Source of the DNA: an uncultured Gemmiger sp.
GTDB taxonomy: Bacteria > Bacillota > Clostridia > Oscillospirales > Ruminococcaceae
NCBI GenBank assembly: GCA_944382805.1
Contig: CALWNS010000055.1
Span: 1-13,112, forward strand
Direction: 5' to 3'
DNA length: 13,112 bases
Shown here: positions 1 to 5,247 of the stretch, one piece after another
Layout: each line of letters starts with the position of its first letter
How positions within the stretch are numbered: the stretch's first letter is position 1
The notes under the pieces: generated by a model
What the model was told of the DNA's origin: nothing
Database searches by the model: none
Seen by the model: only the letters and a program-made list of their open reading frames with translations
Translations under genes and position numbers: made by a program

Positions 1-294
1 ATGACCGAGTACGAGCTGGGCCTGCTGCAGGACGCCTACAATATGACCATGACCAAGACCGACGAGACCGAGCTGACCCAGGAGGAGTACATCCTGTACG
101 GCAGCTACGAGCCGCTCAGCGTCACCATCACCCACATCCTCAACAATAAGTCGGGCATCGATTTCAGCAGCTACAGCCACACCGGCCTGCCCGTGGCCGT
201 GTTTGCTATGGGCGCCGGCCAGGAGCTGTTCGAGGGCTACTACGACAACACCGACATCTACTTCAACCTTGCCGAGCTGACCGGCGTGGCCTGA
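1..294 (+). CDS. Alkaline phosphatase, C-terminal part (gene runs in from the left edge)
   Basis: The 97 visible residues match the C-terminal end of PhoA-type alkaline phosphatases, metal-dependent phosphomonoesterases that usually act outside the membrane to release phosphate. The telling segment is residues 59-87: S-H-T-G, then a hydrophobic VAVFAMGAG stretch, then an F-x-G-Y-Y-D-N-T-D-I block. In the family the His of H-T-G (residue 60 here, codon 178-180) is a zinc ligand and the N-T-D-I block closes the domain. The full enzyme is usually 400-550 residues, so the nucleophile serine and most metal ligands lie upstream of the window. The ATG at base 1 is probably internal. The stop is TGA at 292-294. 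No canonical terminator with a T-run follows, only a strong inverted repeat. Family assignment is fairly sure; localisation cannot be judged. Confidence 0.82.
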   Translation: MTEYELGLLQDAYNMTMTKTDETELTQEEYILYGSYEPLSVTITHILNNKSGIDFSSYSHTGLPVAVFAMGAGQELFEGYYDNTDIYFNLAELTGVA

Positions 295-327
295 AAAGGC
301 CCCCGGCGCGGTCGCGATACAAATCCG

Positions 328-359
328 ATGGGCGGCGCTCCCTGCGGGGCGCCGCCCAT
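328..359. repeat. Perfect 11-bp inverted repeat after the phosphatase gene
   Basis: Arms ATGGGCGGCGC (328-338) and GCGCCGCCCAT (349-359) are perfectly complementary around a 10-base loop. The hairpin lies 34 bp after the phosphatase stop and would be very stable, but no T-run follows on either strand. It could slow or end transcription, or be another intergenic palindrome of the kind seen elsewhere in the window. Confidence 0.6.
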
Positions 360-362
360 GCG

Positions 363-414
363 TGTAGGGGAAAGTGTTTGGCCCGGGCGGTTTCGCCCGC
401 CGCACCTTTCCCCC
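363..414. repeat. Degenerate TGTAGGG palindromic repeat
   Basis: The element starts with TGTAGGGGAAAG at 363-374 and ends with CTTTCCCC at 406-413, giving complementary outer arms (367-374 with 406-413). Inside is a second, imperfect hairpin (385-389 with 394-398, GGGCG with CGCCC). The inner text, reading TTTCGCCCGCCGCACC, also occurs at 3858-3873 beside another TGTAGGG copy, which supports membership of the same family. It lies just upstream of the YibE/F ribosome binding site and replaces any obvious promoter there. Confidence 0.5.
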
Positions 415-443
415 AAAAACATCACAAAAGGAGACCCCTGCCC

Positions 444-1631
444 ATGCGCAAAACGATCCTGAACCTGTTCCGTAAACTGTGGGGGCCGCAGACCGCCTCT
501 TGGCGGGTGCTGGCGCCCGGCATCGCGCTGACGGTGCTGCTTTTGCTGCTGCCCACCGGGTTCGAGGGCGCGCTGATCTACCAGGACGCCGAAAAAGTGC
601 GCGCCACCGTGCTGGAGGTGGACAACGGCGCCATCATCAACAACGGCATTTTGCAAAGCGGCGAGCAGTACTGCACCCTGCGCATCGAACAGGGCAGCTT
701 TGCCGGGCAGGTGGCCGGCGGCGTCAACCTGCTGGGCGGCAGCCTGGAACAGGACAAAATGTTCACCCCCGGCGACAGCGCGCTGGTCGTCGTCAGCCAT
801 GCGGGCGGGCAGATCACCGCGGTCACCATGATCGACCACTACCGCATCCACTGGGAGATCTTCCTGGCCGTCATTTTCGGCCTGCTGCTGGTGCTGTTTG
901 CCGGGCCGGGCGGGCTGCGGGCGCTGCTCTCGTTTGCCATCACCGTGCTTTCGATCTGGAAGATCATGGTCCCCGCCACGCTCAAGGGCGCCGACCCCAT
1001 CTGGGTGGGCCTTTTGCTCGTGGCGCTGCTTACGGTGGTCATCATCGTGTTCGTCTACGGGTTCGACCGCCGCAGCCTTTCGGCCGTTTTGGGCAGTATG
1101 CTGGGCACGCTGACCGCCTGCGTGCTGGGCGTGGCCTTTACCGGGGTGCTGCACATCCACGGCGCCGTCATGCAGGACAGCGAATCGCTGCTGTACGCCG
1201 GCTACCAAAACCTGAACCTGACGCGCATTTTTATGGCCAGCATCTTTATCGGCGCGGCGGGCGCCATGATCGACCTTTCGGTGGACATTACCAGCGGCAT
1301 CTGCGAAGTGGTGCGCAAAAAGCCCGGCATCCGCCCGTGGGAGGCCGTGGGCAGCGGCGTGCGCATTGGCCAGGCGGCCATGGGCACCATGACCACCACG
1401 CTGCTGCTGGCGTATTCGGGCGGGTACATGGCGCAGCTGATGGTGTTCATGGCGCAGGGCACGCCGCTGGTCAACATCTTCAACTATAAATATGTGGCCA
1501 GCGAACTGCTGCAAACGCTGGTGGGCTGCTTCGGCCTGGTGACGGTGGCCCCCTTTACGGCGCTGGCCGCCGGCTTCCTGCTCACGCGCCCCGCGCCCCG
1601 GCCGGGCCAAAGCGAGGGCGGCGCGGGCTGA
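444..1631 (+). CDS. YibE/F family polytopic membrane protein
   Basis: This 395-residue protein matches the YibE/F-like family, whose biochemical role is not established; a transport role has been suggested. Residues about 24-38 form an N-terminal membrane segment. Residues 45-130 form a mostly polar, extracytoplasmic-looking domain. Several further membrane segments follow at roughly 138-153, 157-176, 187-206, 215-236, 260-278, 314-336 and 355-381. Family hallmarks are the G-F-D-R-R-S-L-S-A-V-L-G block (206-217), the A-G-A-M-I-D-x-S-V-D-I block (272-282) and the G-x-R-I-G-Q-x-x-M-G-T-M-T-T-T-L block (305-320). The start at 444 is chosen because AAAGGAG at 427-433 sits 10 bases upstream. An in-frame extension to 378 has no ribosome binding site and would read repeat DNA. 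No convincing promoter is visible, so transcription may come from upstream. The short tail after residue 381 is rich in Pro, Gly and Arg. Confidence 0.88.
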   Translation: MRKTILNLFRKLWGPQTASWRVLAPGIALTVLLLLLPTGFEGALIYQDAEKVRATVLEVDNGAIINNGILQSGEQYCTLRIEQGSFAGQVAGGVNLLGGSLEQDKMFTPGDSALVVVSHAGGQITAVTMIDHYRIHWEIFLAVIFGLLLVLFAGPGGLRALLSFAITVLSIWKIMVPATLKGADPIWVGLLLVALLTVVIIVFVYGFDRRSLSAVLGSMLGTLTACVLGVAFTGVLHIHGAVMQDSESLLYAGYQNLNLTRIFMASIFIGAAGAMIDLSVDITSGICEVVRKKPGIRPWEAVGSGVRIGQAAMGTMTTTLLLAYSGGYMAQLMVFMAQGTPLVNIFNYKYVASELLQTLVGCFGLVTVAPFTALAAGFLLTRPAPRPGQSEGGAG

Positions 1632-1682
1632 AGGGCGCGCGTGGGCGAAGCGCAAACTTTGCGGAAAATTTTTGCGGCGGGC

Positions 1683-1711
1683 TTGTACGCCCCCGGACCC
1701 GCCGGTATAAT
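1683..1711 (+). promoter_or_regulatory. Sigma-A-type promoter in front of a broken ABC ATPase gene
   Basis: The -35 box TTGTAC (1683-1688) and a consensus -10 box TATAAT (1706-1711) are separated by exactly 17 bp. An inverted repeat CGGCGGG (1675-1681) / CCCGCCG (1698-1704) brackets the -35 box and could be an operator. A strong AAAGGAG ribosome binding site lies downstream at 1757-1763. The promoter looks undamaged although the gene it served is gone. Confidence 0.72.
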
Positions 1712-1777
1712 GAAAGCGGCACAGTTTGCCTGCCGGCCGCCCGGCAGCGCGCAGGGAAAGGAGCCGCTTTTGTGCCC

Positions 1778-1852
1778 ATGATCGAAGTGCAGCACCTGCA
1801 CAAGGAGTTCCCCTATTACAAAAAGGCCGCCGGGCTGGCGCGAGTGACATAA
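1778..1852 (+). pseudogene. N-terminal remnant of an ABC transporter ATP-binding protein
   Basis: After AAAGGAG (1757-1763) an ATG at 1778 (or an in-frame GTG at 1772) opens a reading frame of only 24 codons, ending at TAA 1850-1852. The peptide begins M-I-E-V-Q-H-L-H-K-E-F and continues P-Y-Y-K-K-A-A-G-L. This resembles the opening strand and the Y-K-K-x-x-G-L segment of ABC ATPases of the ABC-2 / COG4586 type. Homology seems to stop at about codon 20 or 21 (near 1838-1843). The Walker A, signature and Walker B regions are absent from the whole gap that follows. The breakpoint passes directly into palindromic repeat DNA. I infer a gene cut by repeat insertion or by a deletion between repeats. 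A genuine 24-residue peptide is a less likely alternative. Confidence 0.6.
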
Positions 1853-1938
1853 GAAAACAAAGGTTTTGCCAAAACTGCTTGCCGCCGCAAAACCGCTGCA
1901 AAGCGGCGGATGCAAGGCAGAGGGCCGCCGGCCTCTCT

Positions 1939-2083
1939 GCCTCCCTTATTAAAGGGAGGTGGCAAGCCTCCGGGATTGTTTTGCCTTGAAATGCCGTTGA
2001 TAAACGGCAGCTTACTGCAACGCAATCCCCCAGTCTGCGGCCTTTGGCCGCAGCCAGCCCCCTTTGACAAGGGGGCCTTTTTG
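1939..2083. repeat. Composite palindromic repeat element (CTCCCTT/AAGGGAG type)
   Basis: A run of nested hairpins forms one element of about 145 bp. It contains CCTCCCTT/AAGGGAGG (1940-1947 with 1952-1959), an outer pair GGGATTG/CAATCCC (1972-1978 with 2023-2029) enclosing TGCCGTT/AACGGCA (1992-1998 with 2003-2009), CTGCGGCC/GGCCGCAG (2035-2042 with 2046-2053) and GCCCCCTT/AAGGGGGC (2057-2064 with 2069-2076). From memory, elements with these end hairpins and the inverted GGGATTG pair are scattered widely in gut Clostridia. The stretch 1843-1938 before it is also rich in inverted repeats (GGTTTTGC 1862-1869 with GCAAAACC 1887-1894; CCGCT/AGCGG 1893-1906). Confidence 0.6.
2057..2083 (+). terminator. 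Terminator-like end hairpin of the repeat element
   Basis: The 8-bp stem GCCCCCTT/AAGGGGGC (2057-2064 with 2069-2076) with a 4-base loop is followed by CCTTTTTGTG on the plus strand. It would act as an intrinsic terminator for transcripts starting at the 1683-1711 promoter. Confidence 0.55.
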
Positions 2084-2125
2084 TGTGCCGGGCGCAAAGA
2101 TTTGGCCCGGGCGGCGCCTGCGTCC

Positions 2126-2271
2126 TGTAGGGGACGATGCTTGCATCGTCCCGGGGGGCGTGGCGGTTGACGCAGAGCCCCGCGGAACGGATCTCCGGCC
2201 TAAGAGCCGGGCCTTGCGGCCCGGTTGGCCTCCGAAACGCGCCTGCGGGCGCAGCAAGACCGTTCCCTACA
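2126..2271. repeat. TGTAGGG...CCCTACA repeat element, long form, copy 1
   Basis: The 146-bp element begins TGTAGGG (2126-2132) and ends CCCTACA (2265-2271), a terminal inverted repeat. The left end carries a near-perfect palindrome, GGGACGATGC (2131-2140) with GCATCGTCCC (2143-2152). The right part (2177-2273) is a 97-bp segment identical to 3703-3799. That segment folds on paper as GGAACGG/CCGTTCC (2184-2190 with 2260-2266) closing two inner hairpins, CCGGGCC/GGCCCGG (2207-2213 with 2218-2224) and GCGCC/GGCGC (2239-2243 with 2248-2252). No coding content is supported. The rest of this gap to 2435 holds only the terminator of the next gene. Confidence 0.75.
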
Positions 2272-2318
2272 AACGGCCCTTACGCGCGCTGCCTTTCCGT
2301 TGCGCTTTCGCCTTCCCA

Positions 2319-2357
2319 CAAAACCACAAAAAACAGACCCCCGCGGCTGCGGGGGTC
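2319..2357 (-). terminator. Intrinsic terminator of the 18-residue-repeat protein gene
   Basis: Read on the minus strand, an 8-9 bp GC-only stem (GACCCCCGC with GCGGGGGTC, 2336-2357) is followed by a T-rich tract (complement of 2319-2335). A second hairpin, AGCCGCT/AGCGGCT (2370-2376 with 2380-2386), lies between it and the stop codon of the gene. Confidence 0.8.
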
Positions 2358-2435
2358 CGGCTTGGAGGTAGCCGCTGTCAGCGGCTTAAAGGGACGGAGA
2401 AGAGGAAGGAAGATGGTTTCCGATTTTGGGGCGGC

Positions 2436-3200
2436 TCACTTCAGCAGGGACTGCAGGTACGCGGCTTCGCGGGCGGCGATCTGCGCCTGGTTGGCGCGGA
2501 TGGCGGCCTCGTAGGCGGCGTTGGCGTCAAGCTGCTGGGCATGGGCGGCGTTCGCGGCGCTCTGCACGGCGGCATTGGCGGCCAGCTGCTGGGCGTGGGC
2601 GGCGTTGGCGGCGGCCTGCACGGCGGCGTTGGCGGCCAGCTGCTGCTGGTGCGCGGCCTTGCCGGCGGCGATGATGGCCTCACCCTCGGCCTTGGCCTTG
2701 GCGGCGGCCTGGGCCTGGTACGCCTTCACGGCGGCCAGGTAGGCGTTCTGCTGGGCGGCGATCTGGTCCTGGTATGCCTTGATGGCGGCCAGGTAGGCGC
2801 TCTGCTGCGCGGCGATGTTGGCCTGGTTGGCCTGGATCGCGCCAAGGTACGCGGCGTTGGCGTTCAGCTGGTTGTTGTGGGCGGCGTTGGCCGCGGCCAC
2901 AAAGGCATCATTGGCGGCCAGTTGTTTGTTGCGGGCGGCCTGGCCGGCGGCGATGAAAGCATCGTTCGCGGCCAGCTGTTTGGCGTGTGCGGCGTTGGCG
3001 GCGGCCAGGATGGCATCGTTGGCGGCCAGCTGCTGTTGGTTGGCCAGCTTGCCGGCGGCGATGATGGCCTCGCTCTCGGCCTTGGCTTTGGCGGCTGCCT
3101 GTGCCTGGTACGCACGGACGGCCGCGGCGTAGGATTCCTCACGGGCGGCGATCTGCGCCTGGTACGCGCGGATCGCGGCCTCGTAGTCGCTGTTTGCATC
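2436..3200 (-). repeat. Tandem 54-bp coding repeats with an internal ~390-bp duplication
   Basis: The part encoding the mature protein is built of 54-bp (18-codon) units. Neighbouring units at 2535-2588 and 2589-2642 differ at only about 5 of 54 bases. A larger order is also visible: the 22-residue row starting at residue 60 (base 3098) recurs at residue 190 (base 2708) with the same rows on each side. This implies a duplication about 130 codons long. Confidence 0.75.
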
Positions 3201-3275
3201 GGCGAAGGCAGGGATGGCCATAACGCAGAACATTGCAACGACCAGCAGGGAAGCAAACAATTTACGAACTTTCAT
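2436..3275 (-). CDS. Secreted alanine-rich protein of tandem 18-residue helical repeats
   Basis: I do not recognise this 279-residue protein as a named family. The start at 3275 is fixed by AAGGAGG just upstream and by a textbook signal peptide (residues 1-25: basic MKVRK, hydrophobic core, P-A-F-A cleavage site). The mature 254 residues align as 14 rows. Eleven are exactly 18 residues, two (60-81 and 190-211) are 22, and the first and last are 16 and 14, with one further row counted among the 18s adjusted by the boundaries chosen. Typical rows read QLAANAAVQAAANAAHAQ and IAAQQNAYLAAVKAYQAQ. The mature part has no Pro, Cys, Trp, Thr or Met and is very rich in Ala, Gln and Asn, so a nearly unbroken alpha helix is likely. 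There is no LPXTG motif, lipobox or membrane anchor. It has its own promoter (3325-3353) and terminator. It is probably an exported rod-like or coiled-coil envelope protein. The function is unknown. Confidence 0.85.
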   Translation of the reverse strand: MKVRKLFASLLVVAMFCVMAIPAFADANSDYEAAIRAYQAQIAAREESYAAAVRAYQAQAAAKAKAESEAIIAAGKLANQQQLAANDAILAAANAAHAKQLAANDAFIAAGQAARNKQLAANDAFVAAANAAHNNQLNANAAYLGAIQANQANIAAQQSAYLAAIKAYQDQIAAQQNAYLAAVKAYQAQAAAKAKAEGEAIIAAGKAAHQQQLAANAAVQAAANAAHAQQLAANAAVQSAANAAHAQQLDANAAYEAAIRANQAQIAAREAAYLQSLLK

Positions 3276-3324
3276 CACAGGAACCTCCTTTTTTGCCGAT
3301 TCAGGGTCTCGGCTTGTTAGTTTT

Positions 3325-3353
3325 AGTATACGCCGCGCGGGCGCCAAATGCAA
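3325..3353 (-). promoter_or_regulatory. Promoter of the 18-residue-repeat protein gene
   Basis: On the minus strand TTGCAT (3348-3353) and TATACT (3325-3330) are separated by 17 bp. The expected transcript has a leader of about 45 nt and a very strong ribosome binding site: AAAAAAGGAGG, the complement of about 3283-3293. Confidence 0.7.
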
Positions 3354-3359
3354 GTGGTA

Positions 3360-3450
3360 TCTGTTCGCCATTATCACAGAACTTTCGCATTTATTTTTGG
3401 ATATTATCACAATTTTTACACAAAGTTGTAAATTTTTAGGCAACAAAACG
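3360..3450 (-). promoter_or_regulatory. AT-rich upstream region with a repeated 9-mer
   Basis: This stretch is much more AT-rich than the rest of the window. It holds two identical 9-mers, ATTATCACA at 3370-3378 and 3403-3411, 33 bp apart (about three helical turns). Both lie upstream of the -35 box of the repeat-protein promoter. On the minus strand TTTACA, 18 bp, then GATAAT could be a second, weaker promoter that includes the distal copy. A regulator binding site or an UP-like activating region is possible; neither is proven. Confidence 0.35.
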
Positions 3451-3525
3451 AAAAAGCGGCGCGTTTCCGGTCGTGCGAATACACGCGCCGGGGGCGAATA
3501 TCGGCCGCGGGGGCAACCGCGGTTC

Positions 3526-3605
3526 GCAGGGGACGGCCTTGACCGTTCCGGGGGTGTACCGGCTGCCGCAGGGTTCCCGGGCCGATGGCGAGCATCGGCC
3601 CCTGC
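3526..3605. repeat. GCAGGGG...CCCCTGC repeat element, 80 bp
   Basis: Terminal inverted repeats GCAGGGG (3526-3532) and CCCCTGC (3599-3605) enclose a left stem (GGACGGCC with an imperfect ACCGTTCC partner) and a right stem (GGCCGATG/CATCGGCC). The length and the two-hairpins-plus-core plan match the elements at 8711-8790 and 8838-8919, but the end word is GCAGGGG instead of TGTAGGG. The bases before it (3458-3525) hold further inverted repeats, such as CCGCGG at 3505-3510 and 3517-3522, and no gene. Confidence 0.55.
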
Positions 3606-3653
3606 AAATAATTTGTACGCCCGTCCCCGTTCCATTGCGCGTTTGCCTTGGTA

Positions 3654-3797
3654 TGTAGGGGAGGGCCATGGCCCTCCCGGGGGGCGTGGCAGGTGCCGCA
3701 AGGCCCCGCGGAACGGATCTCCGGCCTAAGAGCCGGGCCTTGCGGCCCGGTTGGCCTCCGAAACGCGCCTGCGGGCGCAGCAAGACCGTTCCCTACA
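3654..3797. repeat. TGTAGGG...CCCTACA repeat element, long form, copy 2
   Basis: The 144-bp element begins TGTAGGG (3654-3660) and ends CCCTACA (3791-3797). The left end is a perfect 20-bp palindrome (3659-3678, GGGAGGGCCA then TGGCCCTCCC), with a sequence different from the left palindrome of copy 1. The right part (3703-3799) is identical over 97 bp to 2177-2273. It keeps the same closing stem (3710-3716 with 3786-3792) and two inner hairpins. Confidence 0.75.
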
Positions 3798-3843
3798 AAT
3801 GATTTTTATGTCCGTCACCATACCGCAGAGCGTTTGCCTTGCT

Positions 3844-3868
3844 TGTAGGGCGGGCGATTTCGCCCGCC
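3844..3868. repeat. Solo TGTAGGG hairpin module
   Basis: TGTAGGG (3844-3850) runs into an 8-bp perfect stem, GGCGGGCG (3849-3856) with CGCCCGCC (3861-3868), around the loop ATTT. This is a single end module of the family without its partner. It is preceded by GCGTTTGCCTTG, which is also found before the element at 3654. Confidence 0.6.
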
Positions 3869-3880
3869 GCACCTTATCCA

Positions 3881-3909
3881 AAACAAAAACCCCGCCCATG
3901 GGGGCGGGG
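3881..3909 (-). terminator. Intrinsic terminator of the flavodiiron gene
   Basis: On the minus strand CCCCGCCC(CC)ATGGGCGGGG forms an 8-bp stem with a tiny loop (3890-3897 with 3902-3909), followed by TTTTTGTTTT (complement of 3880-3889). It lies 16 bp after the stop codon at 3925. Confidence 0.88.
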
Positions 3910-3924
3910 TGAACGGTGTATGGG

Positions 3925-5088
3925 TTACGCCAGCAGGGCTTGGGCCAGGGCGGCTACCTGGGCGCGGCTGGCTTCGTTCAGGGCGCTGCGCACCGTCACG
4001 GTCGGCTCCAGCAGGGTCAGGTCCTTGCAGGCGGCCAGCTCCTGGCGCATGACCTTGGCGGCCATCGGCGCCCAGGCGCCGTTTTCGATCAGGCCCACCG
4101 TGCGCTTCTGGTAGCCGCGCTCGGTCAGGTGGGCCAGGAACTCCCGCATAAAGGGGAACACCGTGCCGTTGTAGGTGGTGGTGGCCAGCACCAGCTTGCT
4201 GTAGCGGAAGGCGTCCGCCACGGCGGCGGGCAGGTCGGCGCGGGCCAGGTCGCACAGCACCACCGGGCAGGCCGCGCCCTGTTCGGCCAGCGTTCTGGCC
4301 AGCAGCTCGGCCGCGGCTTTGGTGTGGCCGTACACCGAGGTATAGGCGATGAAGATCCCGTCCTCCTCCGGCGTATAGGACGACCAGGCGTTGTATTTTT
4401 CCAAATACAGGTTCAGGTCCCCGCGCAGCACCGGCCCGTGCAGCGGCGCGATGGCCGCAATGTCCAGCGCGGCGGCCTTTTTCAGCACCGCCTGCACCTG
4501 CGCGCCGTACTTGCCCACGATGCCGATGTAGTAGCGGCGGGCCTCCGGCGTCCAGTCCTCCTCCACGTCCAGCGCGCCGAACTTGCCGAACCCGTCGGCC
4601 GAGAACAGCACCTTTTCGCTGCTTTCGTAGCTGAACAGCACCTCCGGCCAGTGGACCATCGGCGCGGGCACAAAGGTCAGCTCGTGCGCGCCCAGGGCCA
4701 GCTTGGCGCCGGGCGCGGCGGCCTGGCTGCGGCCGGCCAGGTCCAGGCCCTCAAAAAATTCGCCCATCATGGCCAGGGCCTTGGCGCTGGCCACCACGGT
4801 GGCGCCGGGGTAGGTTTTCAAAAATTCGGCAATATTGGCCGAATGATCCGGCTCCATGTGGTGGACGACGAGGTAATCCGGCTGGCGGCCGCCCAGCGCC
4901 GCGGCCACGTTTTGCAGCCAGGGGGCGGTAAAGCGGGCGTCCACCGTGTCCAGCACGGCGGTTTTTTCGTCCAGGATGACATAGGAATTGTACGACATAC
5001 CGTTGGGTACGCGGTACTGGCCCTCGAACAGGTCGATCTCGTGGTCGTTCACGCCGACATAGCGGATGGCGTTGGAAATATGCTGCAT
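3925..5088 (-). CDS. fprA: Flavodiiron protein (A-type flavoprotein, O2/NO reductase)
   Basis: This 387-residue soluble protein has the standard flavodiiron layout. A metallo-beta-lactamase-like domain (about 1-240) binds the diiron site, and a flavodoxin domain (about 245-387) binds FMN. All iron ligands are present: H77-x-E79-x-D81-H82, then H146, D165 and H217. The FMN phosphate loop is T250-S-V-Y-G-H-T256. Such enzymes reduce oxygen to water and/or NO to N2O in anaerobes, taking electrons from rubredoxin or a similar carrier; neither rubredoxin nor a reductase is encoded nearby. The start at 5088 is chosen because GGAGG lies just before it (about 5096-5100); an in-frame ATG at 5103 would swallow that site. 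It is transcribed alone, divergently from the GH31 gene, and ends at its own terminator. Whether oxygen or NO is preferred cannot be read from the sequence. Confidence 0.95.
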   Translation of the reverse strand: MQHISNAIRYVGVNDHEIDLFEGQYRVPNGMSYNSYVILDEKTAVLDTVDARFTAPWLQNVAAALGGRQPDYLVVHHMEPDHSANIAEFLKTYPGATVVASAKALAMMGEFFEGLDLAGRSQAAAPGAKLALGAHELTFVPAPMVHWPEVLFSYESSEKVLFSADGFGKFGALDVEEDWTPEARRYYIGIVGKYGAQVQAVLKKAAALDIAAIAPLHGPVLRGDLNLYLEKYNAWSSYTPEEDGIFIAYTSVYGHTKAAAELLARTLAEQGAACPVVLCDLARADLPAAVADAFRYSKLVLATTTYNGTVFPFMREFLAHLTERGYQKRTVGLIENGAWAPMAAKVMRQELAACKDLTLLEPTVTVRSALNEASRAQVAALAQALLA

Positions 5089-5133
5089 GGTGCAAACCTC
5101 CATAGGGTACAAATATGGTTGCGGAACAACTAT

Positions 5134-5162
5134 AGTATACACGATGGCGGGCAAAAAAGCAA
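5134..5162 (-). promoter_or_regulatory. Promoter of the flavodiiron gene
   Basis: On the minus strand TTGCTT (5157-5162) and TATACT (5134-5139) are 17 bp apart, about 45 bp upstream of the start codon at 5088. Confidence 0.7.
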
Positions 5163-5182
5163 AAGAAAACCGCCCGCCGGGG

Positions 5183-5211
5183 CTGACAAACCGCGCCGCG
5201 CGGTGTACAAT
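5183..5211 (+). promoter_or_regulatory. Promoter of the GH31-larC unit
   Basis: CTGACA (5183-5188) and TACAAT (5206-5211) are separated by 17 bp, 36 bp before the GH31 start codon. Together with the opposing promoter at 5134-5162 it makes a compact back-to-back control region. Confidence 0.68.
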
Positions 5212-5247
5212 AAGGGCAGACAAAAAACAAAAAGGAGGCAAGACCCC

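Noticed and set aside
258..1901. A 547-codon minus-strand open frame opposite the YibE/F gene
   Set aside because: Its composition (His, Arg, Gln, Ala) is that of a GC-rich antisense shadow. The plus frame has clear family motifs and a ribosome binding site.
1632..2435. Complete insertion sequence in the repeat block
   Set aside because: No transposase frame or fragment is present. The elements are too short and have no detectable coding content.
2064..3320. Long plus-strand open frame, rich in Gly, Leu and Val, opposite the 18-residue-repeat gene
   Set aside because: It is the antisense of GC-rich, Ala-dominated repeats. It has no ribosome binding site, while the minus frame has a signal peptide, ribosome binding site, promoter and terminator.
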